Below, piece by piece: positions 52,617 through 62,658 of a stretch of 64,000 bases of DNA (position 1 is its first letter; every line of letters begins with the position of its first letter). The notes beneath the pieces are model-generated. The model was not told the origin of the DNA. It worked only from the letters and a program-made list of their open reading frames with translations, and ran no database searches. The stretch comes from Thalassospira lucentensis (lineage in GTDB: Bacteria; Pseudomonadota; Alphaproteobacteria; Rhodospirillales; Thalassospiraceae): the NCBI RefSeq assembly GCF_001613805.1, contig NZ_LPVY01000011.1, positions 62,001 to 126,000 of the forward strand. The letters run 5' to 3'. The translations under genes and the position numbers were made by a program.

Positions 52617-53687
52617 GTGCATTTCACCAACGACGAAATCCATCACCTCGGCCGGACCATGCTGGACTGGTACGACGGTCATCATCGCACCCTTCCATGG
52701 CGCGCCGAACCGGGCGACGCACAGGACCCTTATCGCGTCTGGCTGAGCGAAATCATGCTCCAACAGACCACCGTGACTACGGTCGGTCCCTATTTCGCAG
52801 CATTCCTGCAACGCTGGCCGACCATAACCGATCTTGCCAATGCCGATCTCGACGAAGTTCTGCATTCCTGGCAGGGGCTGGGATATTACGCACGTGCGCG
52901 TAACCTGCATAAATGTGCCAAGGTTATTGCCGATGAGTATGGCGGCCGGTTCCCTGATACCGAGGAAGACCTTCTGAAGCTGCCCGGCATCGGTCCCTAT
53001 ACCGCCGCCGCAGTTGCAGCCATCGCCTTTAACCGCCATTCAAGCCCGGTCGATGGCAATATCGAGCGAGTCATTTCCCGTCTTTTTGCCCTTGAAACCC
53101 CGTTGCCCGACGTCAAACCTGAAATCAAGGAAAAGTCGGCAACCCTGACCCCGGCCGACCGGCCGGGCGACTACGCACAGGCACTCATGGATTTGGGGGC
53201 AACCATCTGCACGCCGCGTAATCCCGCATGCGGCATTTGTCCGTGGCAGGCCTCCTGCGAGGGCCGCAAATCGGGCATCGCCCCGGAACTGCCGAGAAAA
53301 CGCAAAAAGCCTGCCAAACCGACCCGGGTCGGATATGCCTTCTGGATACGGCGCGATGACGGGAAGATCCTTGTCCGCCGACGCCCCGAAAAAGGATTGC
53401 TGGGCGGACTTTACGAAGTTCCCGGTAGTGACTGGCGTGCGATTGATGCCCCGGACGACGTGATGCTGTCCGAAGCCCCGATCAAGGTCAGCTGGACGGC
53501 ACTGGATGGCACTGTCGGGCACACTTTCACCCATTTCCATCTCGATGTGACGGTTCTTGCCGCCAACATATCTGAAAGCGATGCCGCGAAGCTTGATGGC
53601 AGCTGGACAACAATTGATGGGTTATCGGAATTTGCCCTGCCGACGGTGATGAAAAAAATCGTCAGACATGCGCTAAAGTACCGCTGA
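52617..53687 (+). CDS. mutY: A/G-specific adenine glycosylase
   Basis: A 356-residue MutY that removes adenine from 8-oxoG:A mispairs. Catalytic Glu45 lies in LSEIMLQQTTVTTV, the helix-hairpin-helix is LPGIGPYTAAA, and Asp146 is in PVDGNIERVISR. The 4Fe-4S cluster ligands are Cys198, 205, 208 and 214 (C-x6-C-x2-C-x5-C). The C-terminal NUDIX-like domain (about 235-350) recognises 8-oxoG. The start is a GTG at 52617. It is divergent from dciA. Confidence 0.97.
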   Translation: MHFTNDEIHHLGRTMLDWYDGHHRTLPWRAEPGDAQDPYRVWLSEIMLQQTTVTTVGPYFAAFLQRWPTITDLANADLDEVLHSWQGLGYYARARNLHKCAKVIADEYGGRFPDTEEDLLKLPGIGPYTAAAVAAIAFNRHSSPVDGNIERVISRLFALETPLPDVKPEIKEKSATLTPADRPGDYAQALMDLGATICTPRNPACGICPWQASCEGRKSGIAPELPRKRKKPAKPTRVGYAFWIRRDDGKILVRRRPEKGLLGGLYEVPGSDWRAIDAPDDVMLSEAPIKVSWTALDGTVGHTFTHFHLDVTVLAANISESDAAKLDGSWTTIDGLSEFALPTVMKKIVRHALKYR

Positions 53688-53719
53688 ACCGGGTTCAATC
53701 GATTCACCTGAACAAAAAG

Positions 53720-53751
53720 AAAGGCCCGCTGCCATCCCGGCGCGGGCCTTT
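53720..53751. terminator. Bidirectional terminator after mutY
   Basis: AAAGGCCCGC (53720-53729) pairs with GCGGGCCTTT (53742-53751) over 10 bp with a 12-base loop. A and T ends fit both strands; the small minus-strand gene ends 20 bases away. Confidence 0.85.
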
Positions 53752-53770
53752 TAAACTCGTATGCAATCGG

Positions 53771-53992
53771 TCAGGCGTAGATATCAATGACCTGTCCACG
53801 ACCCGTACTACTGGGCGGGGCCGATTGTTGCGATGTGTCGGTTTCCGCCACCTGATCGACCCGTTGGGTCGGCGGTGACTGAAGATCGTTACCACCAGTT
53901 TCGGCGATCGGCGCTGTTGCCTGCTGAATCTGGACCGGGTTCGGTGCGTAAGCGGCACTACCTGTTGCGCCAACCTGCATGGGGCTCTCCAT
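53771..53992 (-). CDS. Small disordered Gln/Thr/Pro-rich protein ending GQVIDIYA
   Basis: 73 residues, MESPMQVGATGSAAYAPNPV at the start and a disordered Gln/Ala/Thr/Ser/Pro-rich body. No signal peptide, helix or known domain. The ATG has a purine-rich GGATAGATGG upstream. It lies between the mutY terminator and the ccrM terminator, so it has its own promoter. The C-terminus G-x-V-I-D-I-Y-A is like that of the 131-residue protein at 30079-30474 (GSLVDFYV). Function unknown; such small proteins occur in other Rhodospirillales. Confidence 0.55.
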   Translation of the reverse strand: MESPMQVGATGSAAYAPNPVQIQQATAPIAETGGNDLQSPPTQRVDQVAETDTSQQSAPPSSTGRGQVIDIYA

Positions 53993-54050
53993 CTATCCTT
54001 ACGGATGATTCCAATATTCAAGATATAACAAGAATTGTCCCCAAATGCAA

Positions 54051-54082
54051 AAGGCCGGACGGTTTCACAACCGTCCGGCCTT
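54051..54082 (-). terminator. Terminator of ccrM
   Basis: AAGGCCGGACGGTT (54051-54064), loop TCAC, AACCGTCCGGCCTT (54069-54082): a 14-bp perfect stem. On the minus strand TTTTGCATTTG follows. It lies 40 bases beyond the ccrM stop. Confidence 0.92.
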
Positions 54083-54121
54083 CCAGATCAGATCATTTTA
54101 CGCGTGCTGCTCCGCAAAAAA

Positions 54122-55577
<1,456 letters not shown>

Positions 55578-55610
55578 TTGGACAACTCTGTATTTGCCCT
55601 TCTTCTGATC

Positions 55611-55620
55611 ATGTATACAA
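55611..55620 (+). promoter_or_regulatory. Palindrome upstream of the BMP importer operon
   Basis: TGTATACA (55612-55619) is a perfect palindrome of the type bound by GntR-family regulators, and its TATACA could also be a -10 element. It lies about 66 bases before the SBP gene ATG. No regulator gene is adjacent. Confidence 0.3.
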
Positions 55621-55685
55621 TCTGCATATCAAATACGCAGAAAAGTAGAATTTCCAAGATTGGCAATAACCTGCAGGGGGACATC

Positions 55686-56693
55686 ATGAAGTCTGGTACT
55701 TTCCATCTTTCCCGTCGTGCAATGCTGTCGGCCATGGCCGCAGTAGCCGCGGTGGTATCTTTTGGCCTTGGCGCACCGGCAATGGCCGCCGACCCGATCA
55801 AGGTTTCGGCGATCTACACCGTTCCGGTCGAACAGCAATGGGTTTCACGTATCCACAAGGCGCTGAATGCGGCCCAGGAACGTGGCGACATCACCTATGA
55901 ATTTTCCGAAAACGTCGCCAATACCGACTATGAACGCGTGATGCGTGAATATGCCGAAAATGGCTCGGCCCTTATTCTGGGCGAAGTTTTCGGTGTTGAA
56001 CGCGCGGCTCGGAAGGTTGCCGCCGATTATCCCGAAACCGCGTTTCTGATGGGTTCGAGCTTCGGCCCCGAAGGCGACAATTTCTCGGTCTTTGACAACT
56101 ACATCCATGAACCAAGCTATCTCGTCGGCATGGCGGCTGGCAAGGCGACCAAATCGAACAAGATCGGCATGGTCGGGGGCTTTGCCATTCCGGAAGTCAA
56201 CCGCCTGATGAATGCCTTTATGGAAGGTGCCAAATCGGTCAATCCGGATGTCGAATTCACCGTGACCTTCATCAATAGCTGGTATGACCCGCCCAAGGCA
56301 AAAGAAGCCGCGTTTGCGATGATCGATAAGGGTGCCGACGTCATGTATGCCGAACGCTTTGGCGTTTCGGATGCTGCCAAGGAACGCGGTGTTCTTGCGG
56401 TTGGCAACGTGATTGATACCGCAGCCGATTATCCGGGCACCATTCTGGGTTCGGCACTCTGGCATATGGAACCGACCGTTGATCACGCTATTGCCGCCGT
56501 CAAGGCGGGAGAATTCAAGGCCGAAGATTACGGCAAGTTCAGCTATATGGCACCGGGTGGCGGCACCGTCGTTCTGGATGGCGCCCTTCTGCCCAATGGA
56601 ACCGTTGCCGAAGTTGAAGCCAAGCAGGCTGAAATTCTTGATGGCAGCTTTACCGTCAACGTAAATGACGAAGAACCGAAATCTTCCATGTAA
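55686..56693 (+). CDS. BMP-family ABC transporter substrate-binding protein
   Basis: A 335-residue exported protein of the basic membrane protein (PnrA/Med) family, which bind nucleosides or similar bases. The signal segment is MKSGTFHLSRRAMLSAMAAV, with SRRAML resembling a twin-arginine motif. The mature part has the family features KVSAIYTVPVEQQWVSRIHK and NEEEP-like end NVNDEEPKSSM. The ATG at 55686 was chosen over an upstream one because it begins at the signal peptide and has AGGGGGAC upstream. A strong hairpin separates it from the ATPase gene. Genes for ATPase, two permeases, deaminase and flavin reductase follow. Confidence 0.92.
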   Translation: MKSGTFHLSRRAMLSAMAAVAAVVSFGLGAPAMAADPIKVSAIYTVPVEQQWVSRIHKALNAAQERGDITYEFSENVANTDYERVMREYAENGSALILGEVFGVERAARKVAADYPETAFLMGSSFGPEGDNFSVFDNYIHEPSYLVGMAAGKATKSNKIGMVGGFAIPEVNRLMNAFMEGAKSVNPDVEFTVTFINSWYDPPKAKEAAFAMIDKGADVMYAERFGVSDAAKERGVLAVGNVIDTAADYPGTILGSALWHMEPTVDHAIAAVKAGEFKAEDYGKFSYMAPGGGTVVLDGALLPNGTVAEVEAKQAEILDGSFTVNVNDEEPKSSM

Positions 56694-56711
56694 GATTTCT
56701 TCCACTTTGCG

Positions 56712-56748
56712 GGCAGTCCGGTTTAAACATCGGACTGCCTTTCGTTTT
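56712..56748 (+). terminator. Intra-operon terminator or attenuator after the substrate-binding protein
   Basis: GGCAGTCCG (56712-56720) pairs perfectly with CGGACTGCC (56731-56739), with a 10-base loop, followed by TTTCGTTTT. It sits 18 bases after the binding-protein stop and 69 bases before the ATPase ATG. It would give more binding protein than transporter. Confidence 0.75.
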
Positions 56749-56817
56749 CGGGGAACACCCCCGCCGCTATCGCAATACGGCCAAGGCGTGACACATAAAA
56801 ATTAACGGATCAGCCGG

Positions 56818-58467
56818 ATGTCATCTGCTGCCAACCCATCTTTGGAAACGTCCCCGCAATTGCTGCTGCAACTGGCTGCAATCACCAAGAAATTCGGCCC
56901 CCTGATCGCCAATGACGCCATCGACCTTGATGTGCACAAGGGTGAAATCGTTGCCCTGCTTGGCGAAAACGGTGCGGGCAAAACCACCCTGATGAACATC
57001 CTGTTTGGCCATTATGTCGCCGACGGGGGAACCGTGATGGTCGCGGGTGCGGATGGCATCCTTGCCCCGCTTGAACCCGGCACACCGCAGGCGGCCCTTG
57101 ATGCCGGCATCGGCATGGTTCATCAGCATTTCACGCTGGCCGAAAATCTAAGCGGCCTTGATAATATTGTCCTTGGTACGGAACCGATTTTCCGCCTGCG
57201 CCGCGACCGCACCGGTGCACGGGCCAAACTGACGAAGCTGATGGCGGGATCGGGTCTTAACGTCGATCTTGATCAGCCGGTTCACAAACTGACCGTCGGC
57301 GAAAAGCAGCGCGTTGAAATCCTTAAAGCCCTTTATCGCGATGCCCGTTTGCTGGTGCTTGACGAACCGACCGCGGTTCTGACGCCGCAGGAGGCAGACA
57401 GCCTTTTTGCAACCCTTCGCCAACTTGCCGCGACCGGGCTTTCGGTCATTATCATTGCCCATAAACTGGCCGAGGTTCTGGCGGTTTCCCATCGCATCGC
57501 GGTTCTGCGCGGCGGCAAAAAGGTTGGCGAAATGGCAACCGATCAGGCCGACCGGCGATCAATTGCCGAATTGATGGTTGGCCGCGATGTTCCGGTCAGC
57601 CGACGCAGCGAACGCGTACCGGGCAAACCGGTCATAGGACTTCGGGATGTTACGATTGATCGTGGCGATGCCAGACGTTCCCTTCATGGGGTGAACCTTA
57701 TGGCGCGTGAAGGCGAAATTCTTGGCATTGCCGGGGTATCGGGTAACGGGCAGGCGGCGTTGGCACAATTGATTGCAGGGCTGGATCGTCCTGATATTGG
57801 TTCAGTCGAGATTTTTGGTGAAAAAGTCACGAAATTCGATGCCCATCAGTTCGCCCAGAATGGCATCGCTCGCATTCCCGAAGACCGCCATCATGACGGC
57901 ATGGTCGGATCGATGACGGTGGCGGAAAACATCGCCATTGAAGATGTCCGGTCCCCCGATTACCAGAAATTTGGCTTTCTTGATTTCGAGGCAATCCGCA
58001 AACGGGCCGAACATGCAATTGTAGATTATGATGTGCGCTGCCCGGGCCAGGATGCCCCTGCACGCCTATTATCTGGCGGGAATATTCAAAAACTTATCCT
58101 TGCTCGCGTACTGGAAAAATCACCAAAACTGATCCTCGCCAACCAGCCATCACGCGGACTTGACGTTGGTGCGCAATCCGAAGTCCACAGGCGGCTTCTT
58201 GAGGCACGCGAAGGCGGGGCAGCGGTGGTTCTGATATCCGAGGATCTCGATGAACTTCTGACCCTGTCCGATCAGATTGCGGTGATTCATGCCGGTCATG
58301 TATCGGCAGCAATTGCGGCACATGATATCGACAGGTCCGAGCTTGGCCTGATGATGGCTGGACAGAAAAAAGGCGATATCGATTTCGGGGCTGATAATTT
58401 TGAGTCCAGCACAAAGCCCCGCGAAAAAGCCGATGAAAATGCCCCAAGATCAGGAGACCCGGCGTGA
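56818..58467 (+). CDS. BMP-type ABC transporter ATP-binding protein (two nucleotide-binding domains)
   Basis: A 549-residue tandem ATPase. The first domain has Walker A GENGAGKTT at 49-57, signature TVGEKQRVEI and Walker B LLVLDEPTAVL. The second has a degenerate Walker A (GVSGNGQAALAQLIAG), signature LLSGGNIQKL and ILANQPSRGLDVGA, where the usual catalytic DE pair reads NQ. This pattern is typical of nucleoside/monosaccharide-type ABC proteins such as NupA. The C-terminal tail is Asp/Glu/Lys-rich. Its last bases overlap the GTG of the first permease. Confidence 0.95.
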   Translation: MSSAANPSLETSPQLLLQLAAITKKFGPLIANDAIDLDVHKGEIVALLGENGAGKTTLMNILFGHYVADGGTVMVAGADGILAPLEPGTPQAALDAGIGMVHQHFTLAENLSGLDNIVLGTEPIFRLRRDRTGARAKLTKLMAGSGLNVDLDQPVHKLTVGEKQRVEILKALYRDARLLVLDEPTAVLTPQEADSLFATLRQLAATGLSVIIIAHKLAEVLAVSHRIAVLRGGKKVGEMATDQADRRSIAELMVGRDVPVSRRSERVPGKPVIGLRDVTIDRGDARRSLHGVNLMAREGEILGIAGVSGNGQAALAQLIAGLDRPDIGSVEIFGEKVTKFDAHQFAQNGIARIPEDRHHDGMVGSMTVAENIAIEDVRSPDYQKFGFLDFEAIRKRAEHAIVDYDVRCPGQDAPARLLSGGNIQKLILARVLEKSPKLILANQPSRGLDVGAQSEVHRRLLEAREGGAAVVLISEDLDELLTLSDQIAVIHAGHVSAAIAAHDIDRSELGLMMAGQKKGDIDFGADNFESSTKPREKADENAPRSGDPA

Positions 58468-59534
58468 TTCGGTTTGAACCCCGCACCAATCCACCCGCAA
58501 TCATGGTCTATGGCGTGCCTGTCATGGCGGCAATTATCGCCATTCTTCTGGCGGCGATCCCACTTGCCTTGGCCGGGGCACCGATCATCAAGGCCTATGG
58601 CCTGATGATTAGTGGCGCTTTCGGATCGATGTTTTCAATTTCGGAAATGCTGACACGTGCGACACCGTTGATCCTGACCGGGTTGGCAGCCGCCATCGCA
58701 TTTCGGGCCAAGCTTTGGAATATCGGGGCCGAGGGGCAGCTTTACATGGGGGCCATGGCCGCCGTTGCCATCGGATCAGGTGTCATTGACGGGCCAAGCT
58801 ATATCATGATCCCGGTGGTGCTGATTGCCGGGGCTCTCGCCGGGGCAGTGATGCTGATCGGGCCGACGCTTTTGAAAACGCGGCTGGGGGTGGACGAGGT
58901 CGTGACCACCTTGCTTCTGAACTTCATCGTCATTCTGTTTGTGCAGATGATGCTCGAAGGTGCGCTGAAAGACCCGATGTCGATGGGGTGGCCCCAGTCC
59001 GAACCGGTGATTGATAGCGCCGTCCTACCGCCGCTGATCGATCGGATGCGGGTGCATATGGGGCTTCTGGTCGCGCTGATATGTGCCGTGGCTTTGGCGA
59101 TTTTCGTCAAGCGCACCGTCTGGGGATTTGAAATCCGCGCTGTTGGTGAAAATGCCGCCGCAGCCAGGTTTTCCGGCATTTCGGTGACCAAAACCATGGT
59201 GCTGGTCGCGATGCTGTCTGGTGGTTTGGCCGGACTTGCCGGTGTATCGGAAGTGGCGGGAACCCGTGGCTACCTCGCGACCGATCTGTCGCCGGGTTAT
59301 GGCTATGCCGGGATCGTCGTTGCCATGCTGGCCCGGCTGTCACCGATTGGCGTGATCATTTCCGCACTGTTTGTGGCGTCGGTTTTTGTCGGTGCAGATT
59401 CCATGAGCCGCGCGATTGGCGTTTCAAGTTATCTGGCCGATCTGATTGTCGCAATGGCGTTGCTGTGCGTTTTGATCGGCGGGTTTCTGACCCGGTTCAT
59501 GGTCCATTTCGAACGCCAGAAATCGGCGGGTTAA
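58464..59534 (+). CDS. ABC transporter permease (NupB-like)
   Basis: A 356-residue BPD_transp_2-type permease with about eight to nine membrane helices. Features include LTRATPLILTGLAAAIAFRA, KLWNIGAEGQLYMGAMAAV and FEIRAVGENAAAARFSGISV. It starts at a GTG that shares bases with the ATPase stop (GTGA). It pairs with the next permease. Confidence 0.94.
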   Translation: MIRFEPRTNPPAIMVYGVPVMAAIIAILLAAIPLALAGAPIIKAYGLMISGAFGSMFSISEMLTRATPLILTGLAAAIAFRAKLWNIGAEGQLYMGAMAAVAIGSGVIDGPSYIMIPVVLIAGALAGAVMLIGPTLLKTRLGVDEVVTTLLLNFIVILFVQMMLEGALKDPMSMGWPQSEPVIDSAVLPPLIDRMRVHMGLLVALICAVALAIFVKRTVWGFEIRAVGENAAAARFSGISVTKTMVLVAMLSGGLAGLAGVSEVAGTRGYLATDLSPGYGYAGIVVAMLARLSPIGVIISALFVASVFVGADSMSRAIGVSSYLADLIVAMALLCVLIGGFLTRFMVHFERQKSAG

Positions 59535-59546
59535 AGGGTAAAGACC

Positions 59547-60488
59547 ATGGAAATCATCGATATCCTTTTGACCGCAAATTTCTGGGCCGCAGCCCTTCGT
59601 ATTGCAACACCGCTGATTTTCGGGGTGCTGGGCGCGCTGATTTGTGAACGCGCCGGAGTTCTTAACCTTGGCATCGAAGGCATTTTCACCGCCGGGGCGA
59701 TGGCAGGATGGATGGCTGTCTGGCTGGGTGCCGGATTATGGGGTGGCGTTCTGGTCGCCGCCCTGGCCGGGGGATTTTTCGGCCTGATCCACGCGATCCT
59801 GACCGTGCCGCTTGGCCTTTCACAGCATGTGTCTGGGATCGGGGTGACGTTGCTGGCGACCAGTCTGTCGTATTTCACCTATCGCACGGCATTACCCGAT
59901 GTGTCGTCCCCGCCGCGGATCATCCCGTTCCAGCCGCTTGATATCCCAATCCTGTCGGATTTGCCGTTTATCGGCCCAGCACTCTTTTCGCAAACAGCCC
60001 TTACGATGCTGGCGCTTGTCATGGTGTTTGTCACCGGCTGGGTTTTGTATCGCACCCCGCTTGGCCTTGCGATCCGGGCGGTTGGCGATAATCCGCCCTC
60101 GGTCGAGGCGCAAGGGTTATCGGTTTATGCGCTGCGCATCGGGGCCGTGGTTGCCGGATCAAGCCTGATGGCATTGGGCGGTGCGTTTCTGACCATGTCG
60201 GCGTTTGATGCATTTTTCTTTGGCATGATCAATGGTCGTGGCTGGGTTTGTATTGCACTGACGGTGTTTGCAAGCTGGCGACCGGGCAAGGCGTTGCTGG
60301 GTGCGTTGCTGTTTGGCGCGTTTGATGCGTTTCAGGTCCGCCTGCAAACCGAGGTCGGCGCGTTCCTGCCATCGCAGGTTTTCCTGATGATGCCTTATCT
60401 GTTATCGATTGCCGCCCTGATCATTGTCGCGCGCAAGGCCGATTATCCCAAGGCGTTGCTGGTGCCATGGTTCAAGGGGCAGCGTTGA
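59547..60488 (+). CDS. ABC transporter permease (NupC-like)
   Basis: A 313-residue BPD_transp_2 permease with about eight helices; motifs are RIATPLIFGVLGALICERAG, VLNLGIEGIFTAGAMAGW and LAIRAVGDNPPSVEAQGLSV. The ATG at 59547 follows the first permease after 12 bases with AAGGGTAAAGACC upstream. With the preceding permease, ATPase and BMP protein it completes the importer. Confidence 0.94.
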   Translation: MEIIDILLTANFWAAALRIATPLIFGVLGALICERAGVLNLGIEGIFTAGAMAGWMAVWLGAGLWGGVLVAALAGGFFGLIHAILTVPLGLSQHVSGIGVTLLATSLSYFTYRTALPDVSSPPRIIPFQPLDIPILSDLPFIGPALFSQTALTMLALVMVFVTGWVLYRTPLGLAIRAVGDNPPSVEAQGLSVYALRIGAVVAGSSLMALGGAFLTMSAFDAFFFGMINGRGWVCIALTVFASWRPGKALLGALLFGAFDAFQVRLQTEVGAFLPSQVFLMMPYLLSIAALIIVARKADYPKALLVPWFKGQR

Positions 60489-60557
60489 TTTGCATCACCG
60501 CCCCAGCCAACCCAAGACTCTGATGATTTAAAAGCTCCACTTTCGAAGGACGCCACC

Positions 60558-61862
60558 ATGCAAGCCGATCTGATCCTGAAAAATGCCAATCTGCCCGATG
60601 GCCGTACCGGCGTTGATATCGCATGCAAGGATGGCAAGATCATCGAAATCGGGCCGCAATTGCCGATCCTGGCGGCCGAGGAAATCGATTGCGACGGGAT
60701 GCTGGTCAGCCCGCCCTTCGTCGACAGCCATTTCCATATGGATGCGACCCTGTCCCTGGGCCTGCCACGGATGAATGAGTCAGGTACGCTGCTGGAAGGC
60801 ATCGCACTTTGGGGCGAGCTTAAGCCGCTTTTAACGATAGAGGCAGTGATCGAACGTGCGCTTCGTTATTGCGATCTGGCAGTGTCCAAGGGCCTGCTTG
60901 CCATTCGAAGCCATGTCGATGTCTGTGATGACCGTCTGCTTGCGGTCGATGCGTTGCTGGATGTCAAAAAACAGGTCGCCCCCTATATTGATCTGCAACT
61001 GGTCGCCTTTCCGCAGGACGGTTATCTGCGCAGCCCGACGGCAAAGCAGAATGTCATTCGCGCACTTGATAAAGGTGTCGATGTTGTTGGCGGTATTCCG
61101 CATTTCGAGCGCACCATGGCGGACGGCGCGCAAAGCATCACCGAACTTTGCGAAATGGCGGCCAACCGGGGCCTTCGGGTTGATATGCATTGCGATGAAA
61201 CCGACGACCCGCTGTCACGTCATATCGAAATGCTGGCCTATGAAACGCAGCGCCTTGGCCTTCAGGGACGGGTCGCCGGTTCGCATCTGACATCGATGCA
61301 TTCGATGGATAATTATTATGTATCGAAACTGATCGCCCTGATGACCGAGGCTGAGGTCAGCGCGATTGCCAATCCGCTGATCAACATCACCCTTCAGGGA
61401 CGCCACGATACATATCCCAAACGCCGCGGCATGACGCGTGTGTCCGAATTGCGCAAGGCGGGTCTTACTGTGGCATTCGGCCATGATTGCGTGATGGACC
61501 CTTGGTATTCTATGGGATCGGGCGATATGCTTGAAGTCGCATCGATGGGGCTTCATGTGGCGCAGATGACATCACGTGATGATATCCGGGCGTGTTTTGA
61601 CGCGGTAACAACCGAACCGGCAAAAATCATGGGCCTTGAAGGCTACGGGATTGCGGTTGGCAACAATGCCGATTTCGTCGTGTTGCAGGCCCGCGATACA
61701 ATAGAAGCCATCCGGCTGCGCGCCAACCGGCTTTATGTCATCCGGCGTGGCAACATCATCGCCGAGACCCCGTTGCAGCAAACCCGCCTGCATCTTTCGG
61801 AACGGCCAGAAACACTGCGCGGCGATGATTATGCTCCCCGTTCGGGCGATCAACAGGAATAG
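60558..61862 (+). CDS. codA: CodA-family amidohydrolase, predicted 5-methylcytosine deaminase
   Basis: A 434-residue metal-dependent deaminase aligning without obvious gap through the key sites of E. coli cytosine deaminase at a constant offset of three: His58 and His60 (DSHFHMD), His211 and Glu214 (HCDE), His243 (GSHLTSMH), Asp310 (FGHDC). They correspond to CodA His61, His63, His214, Glu217, His246 and Asp313. CodA Asp314, which excludes 5-substituted pyrimidines, is Cys311 here. Homologues lacking that Asp (as in Rhodobacter and Klebsiella) were shown to deaminate 5-methylcytosine to thymine. The PKRRGMTRV and DPWYSMGSGDML stretches are also conserved. Expected substrate: 5-methylcytosine, perhaps cytosine. 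Preceded by the importer genes. Confidence 0.9.
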   Translation: MQADLILKNANLPDGRTGVDIACKDGKIIEIGPQLPILAAEEIDCDGMLVSPPFVDSHFHMDATLSLGLPRMNESGTLLEGIALWGELKPLLTIEAVIERALRYCDLAVSKGLLAIRSHVDVCDDRLLAVDALLDVKKQVAPYIDLQLVAFPQDGYLRSPTAKQNVIRALDKGVDVVGGIPHFERTMADGAQSITELCEMAANRGLRVDMHCDETDDPLSRHIEMLAYETQRLGLQGRVAGSHLTSMHSMDNYYVSKLIALMTEAEVSAIANPLINITLQGRHDTYPKRRGMTRVSELRKAGLTVAFGHDCVMDPWYSMGSGDMLEVASMGLHVAQMTSRDDIRACFDAVTTEPAKIMGLEGYGIAVGNNADFVVLQARDTIEAIRLRANRLYVIRRGNIIAETPLQQTRLHLSERPETLRGDDYAPRSGDQQE

Positions 61863-61872
61863 CGGAAACATC

Positions 61873-62475
61873 ATGTTTTACGAACCCGGAAAAACACCCC
61901 ATAACCTACCGCATGATCCGTTCAAGGCCTGCGTCGCGCCGCGTCCGATTGGCTGGATTTCGACGGTCGATAAACACGGGCACGCCAATCTGGCCCCCTA
62001 TTCATTTTTCAATGCGGTTTGTGGTAATCCGCCAATGGTCATGTTTGCATCCGGTGGATCGATTGACAGCCTGAACAATGCCCGTGAAACCGGCGAGTTT
62101 ATTGCCGCAGTCGCCCCGCGTGCCATGCTGCGCGAAATCAATTTCTGTTCGGCTCCGTTACCGCCGGAACAGGACGAATTTGATTATGCCGGTCTTGAAA
62201 AGGAACCCGGCAAACTGGTCCGCGCACACCGGATCAAAGGGGTGCCGATCCATATGGAATGCAAGGTGTTCCAGATTGTCGATCTGCCTGGCCCCACCCC
62301 GCAAAGCGAAAACGCGATGGTAATCGGTACAGTGGTCGGCTTGCATATCGATGATGCAATCATTCGTGACGGCATGGTCGATGTCACCCTGTTCGAGCCA
62401 CTGGCAAGGCTGGGCTATCACGAATATGCCAGTGTTGCGGAAACCTTTACCGTCCGGCGCGAGGATTTCTGGTAA
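61873..62475 (+). CDS. Flavin reductase-like FMN-binding split-barrel protein
   Basis: A 200-residue DIM6/NTAB-family protein with the motif CVAPRPIGWISTVDKHG near the start, then LAPYSFFNAVCGNPPMVMFA and the middle NARETGEFIAAVAPR. It binds FMN and probably supplies reduced flavin to an oxygenase or acts as an oxidoreductase. I chose the ATG at 61873, 10 bases after the deaminase stop with AGCGGAAAC upstream. It is not clearly RutF by sequence, but a flavin reductase beside a pyrimidine deaminase suggests a role in pyrimidine catabolism. Last gene of the operon. Confidence 0.9.
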   Translation: MFYEPGKTPHNLPHDPFKACVAPRPIGWISTVDKHGHANLAPYSFFNAVCGNPPMVMFASGGSIDSLNNARETGEFIAAVAPRAMLREINFCSAPLPPEQDEFDYAGLEKEPGKLVRAHRIKGVPIHMECKVFQIVDLPGPTPQSENAMVIGTVVGLHIDDAIIRDGMVDVTLFEPLARLGYHEYASVAETFTVRREDFW

Positions 62476-62658
62476 CTGTCCCGCCGGTTTTCGACGATAA
62501 ATCACGACTTTCTGTTGTTTCACGGAAACGACCCGCAATCGCAAACAAACTGTCACAGTAAAATTCTAATGTGAACTCCATCACTTGCGCCTGAACCGAT
62601 GCTTAAACTGGGTTCGGGCGTTTCTTCGTATGCATTACACGATGTGGGGGATCACACC

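Noticed and set aside
62520-62600. Possible Pho box before the phytase-like gene
   Set aside because: One CTGTCAC half-site is present, but no second repeat at the required 11-base spacing.
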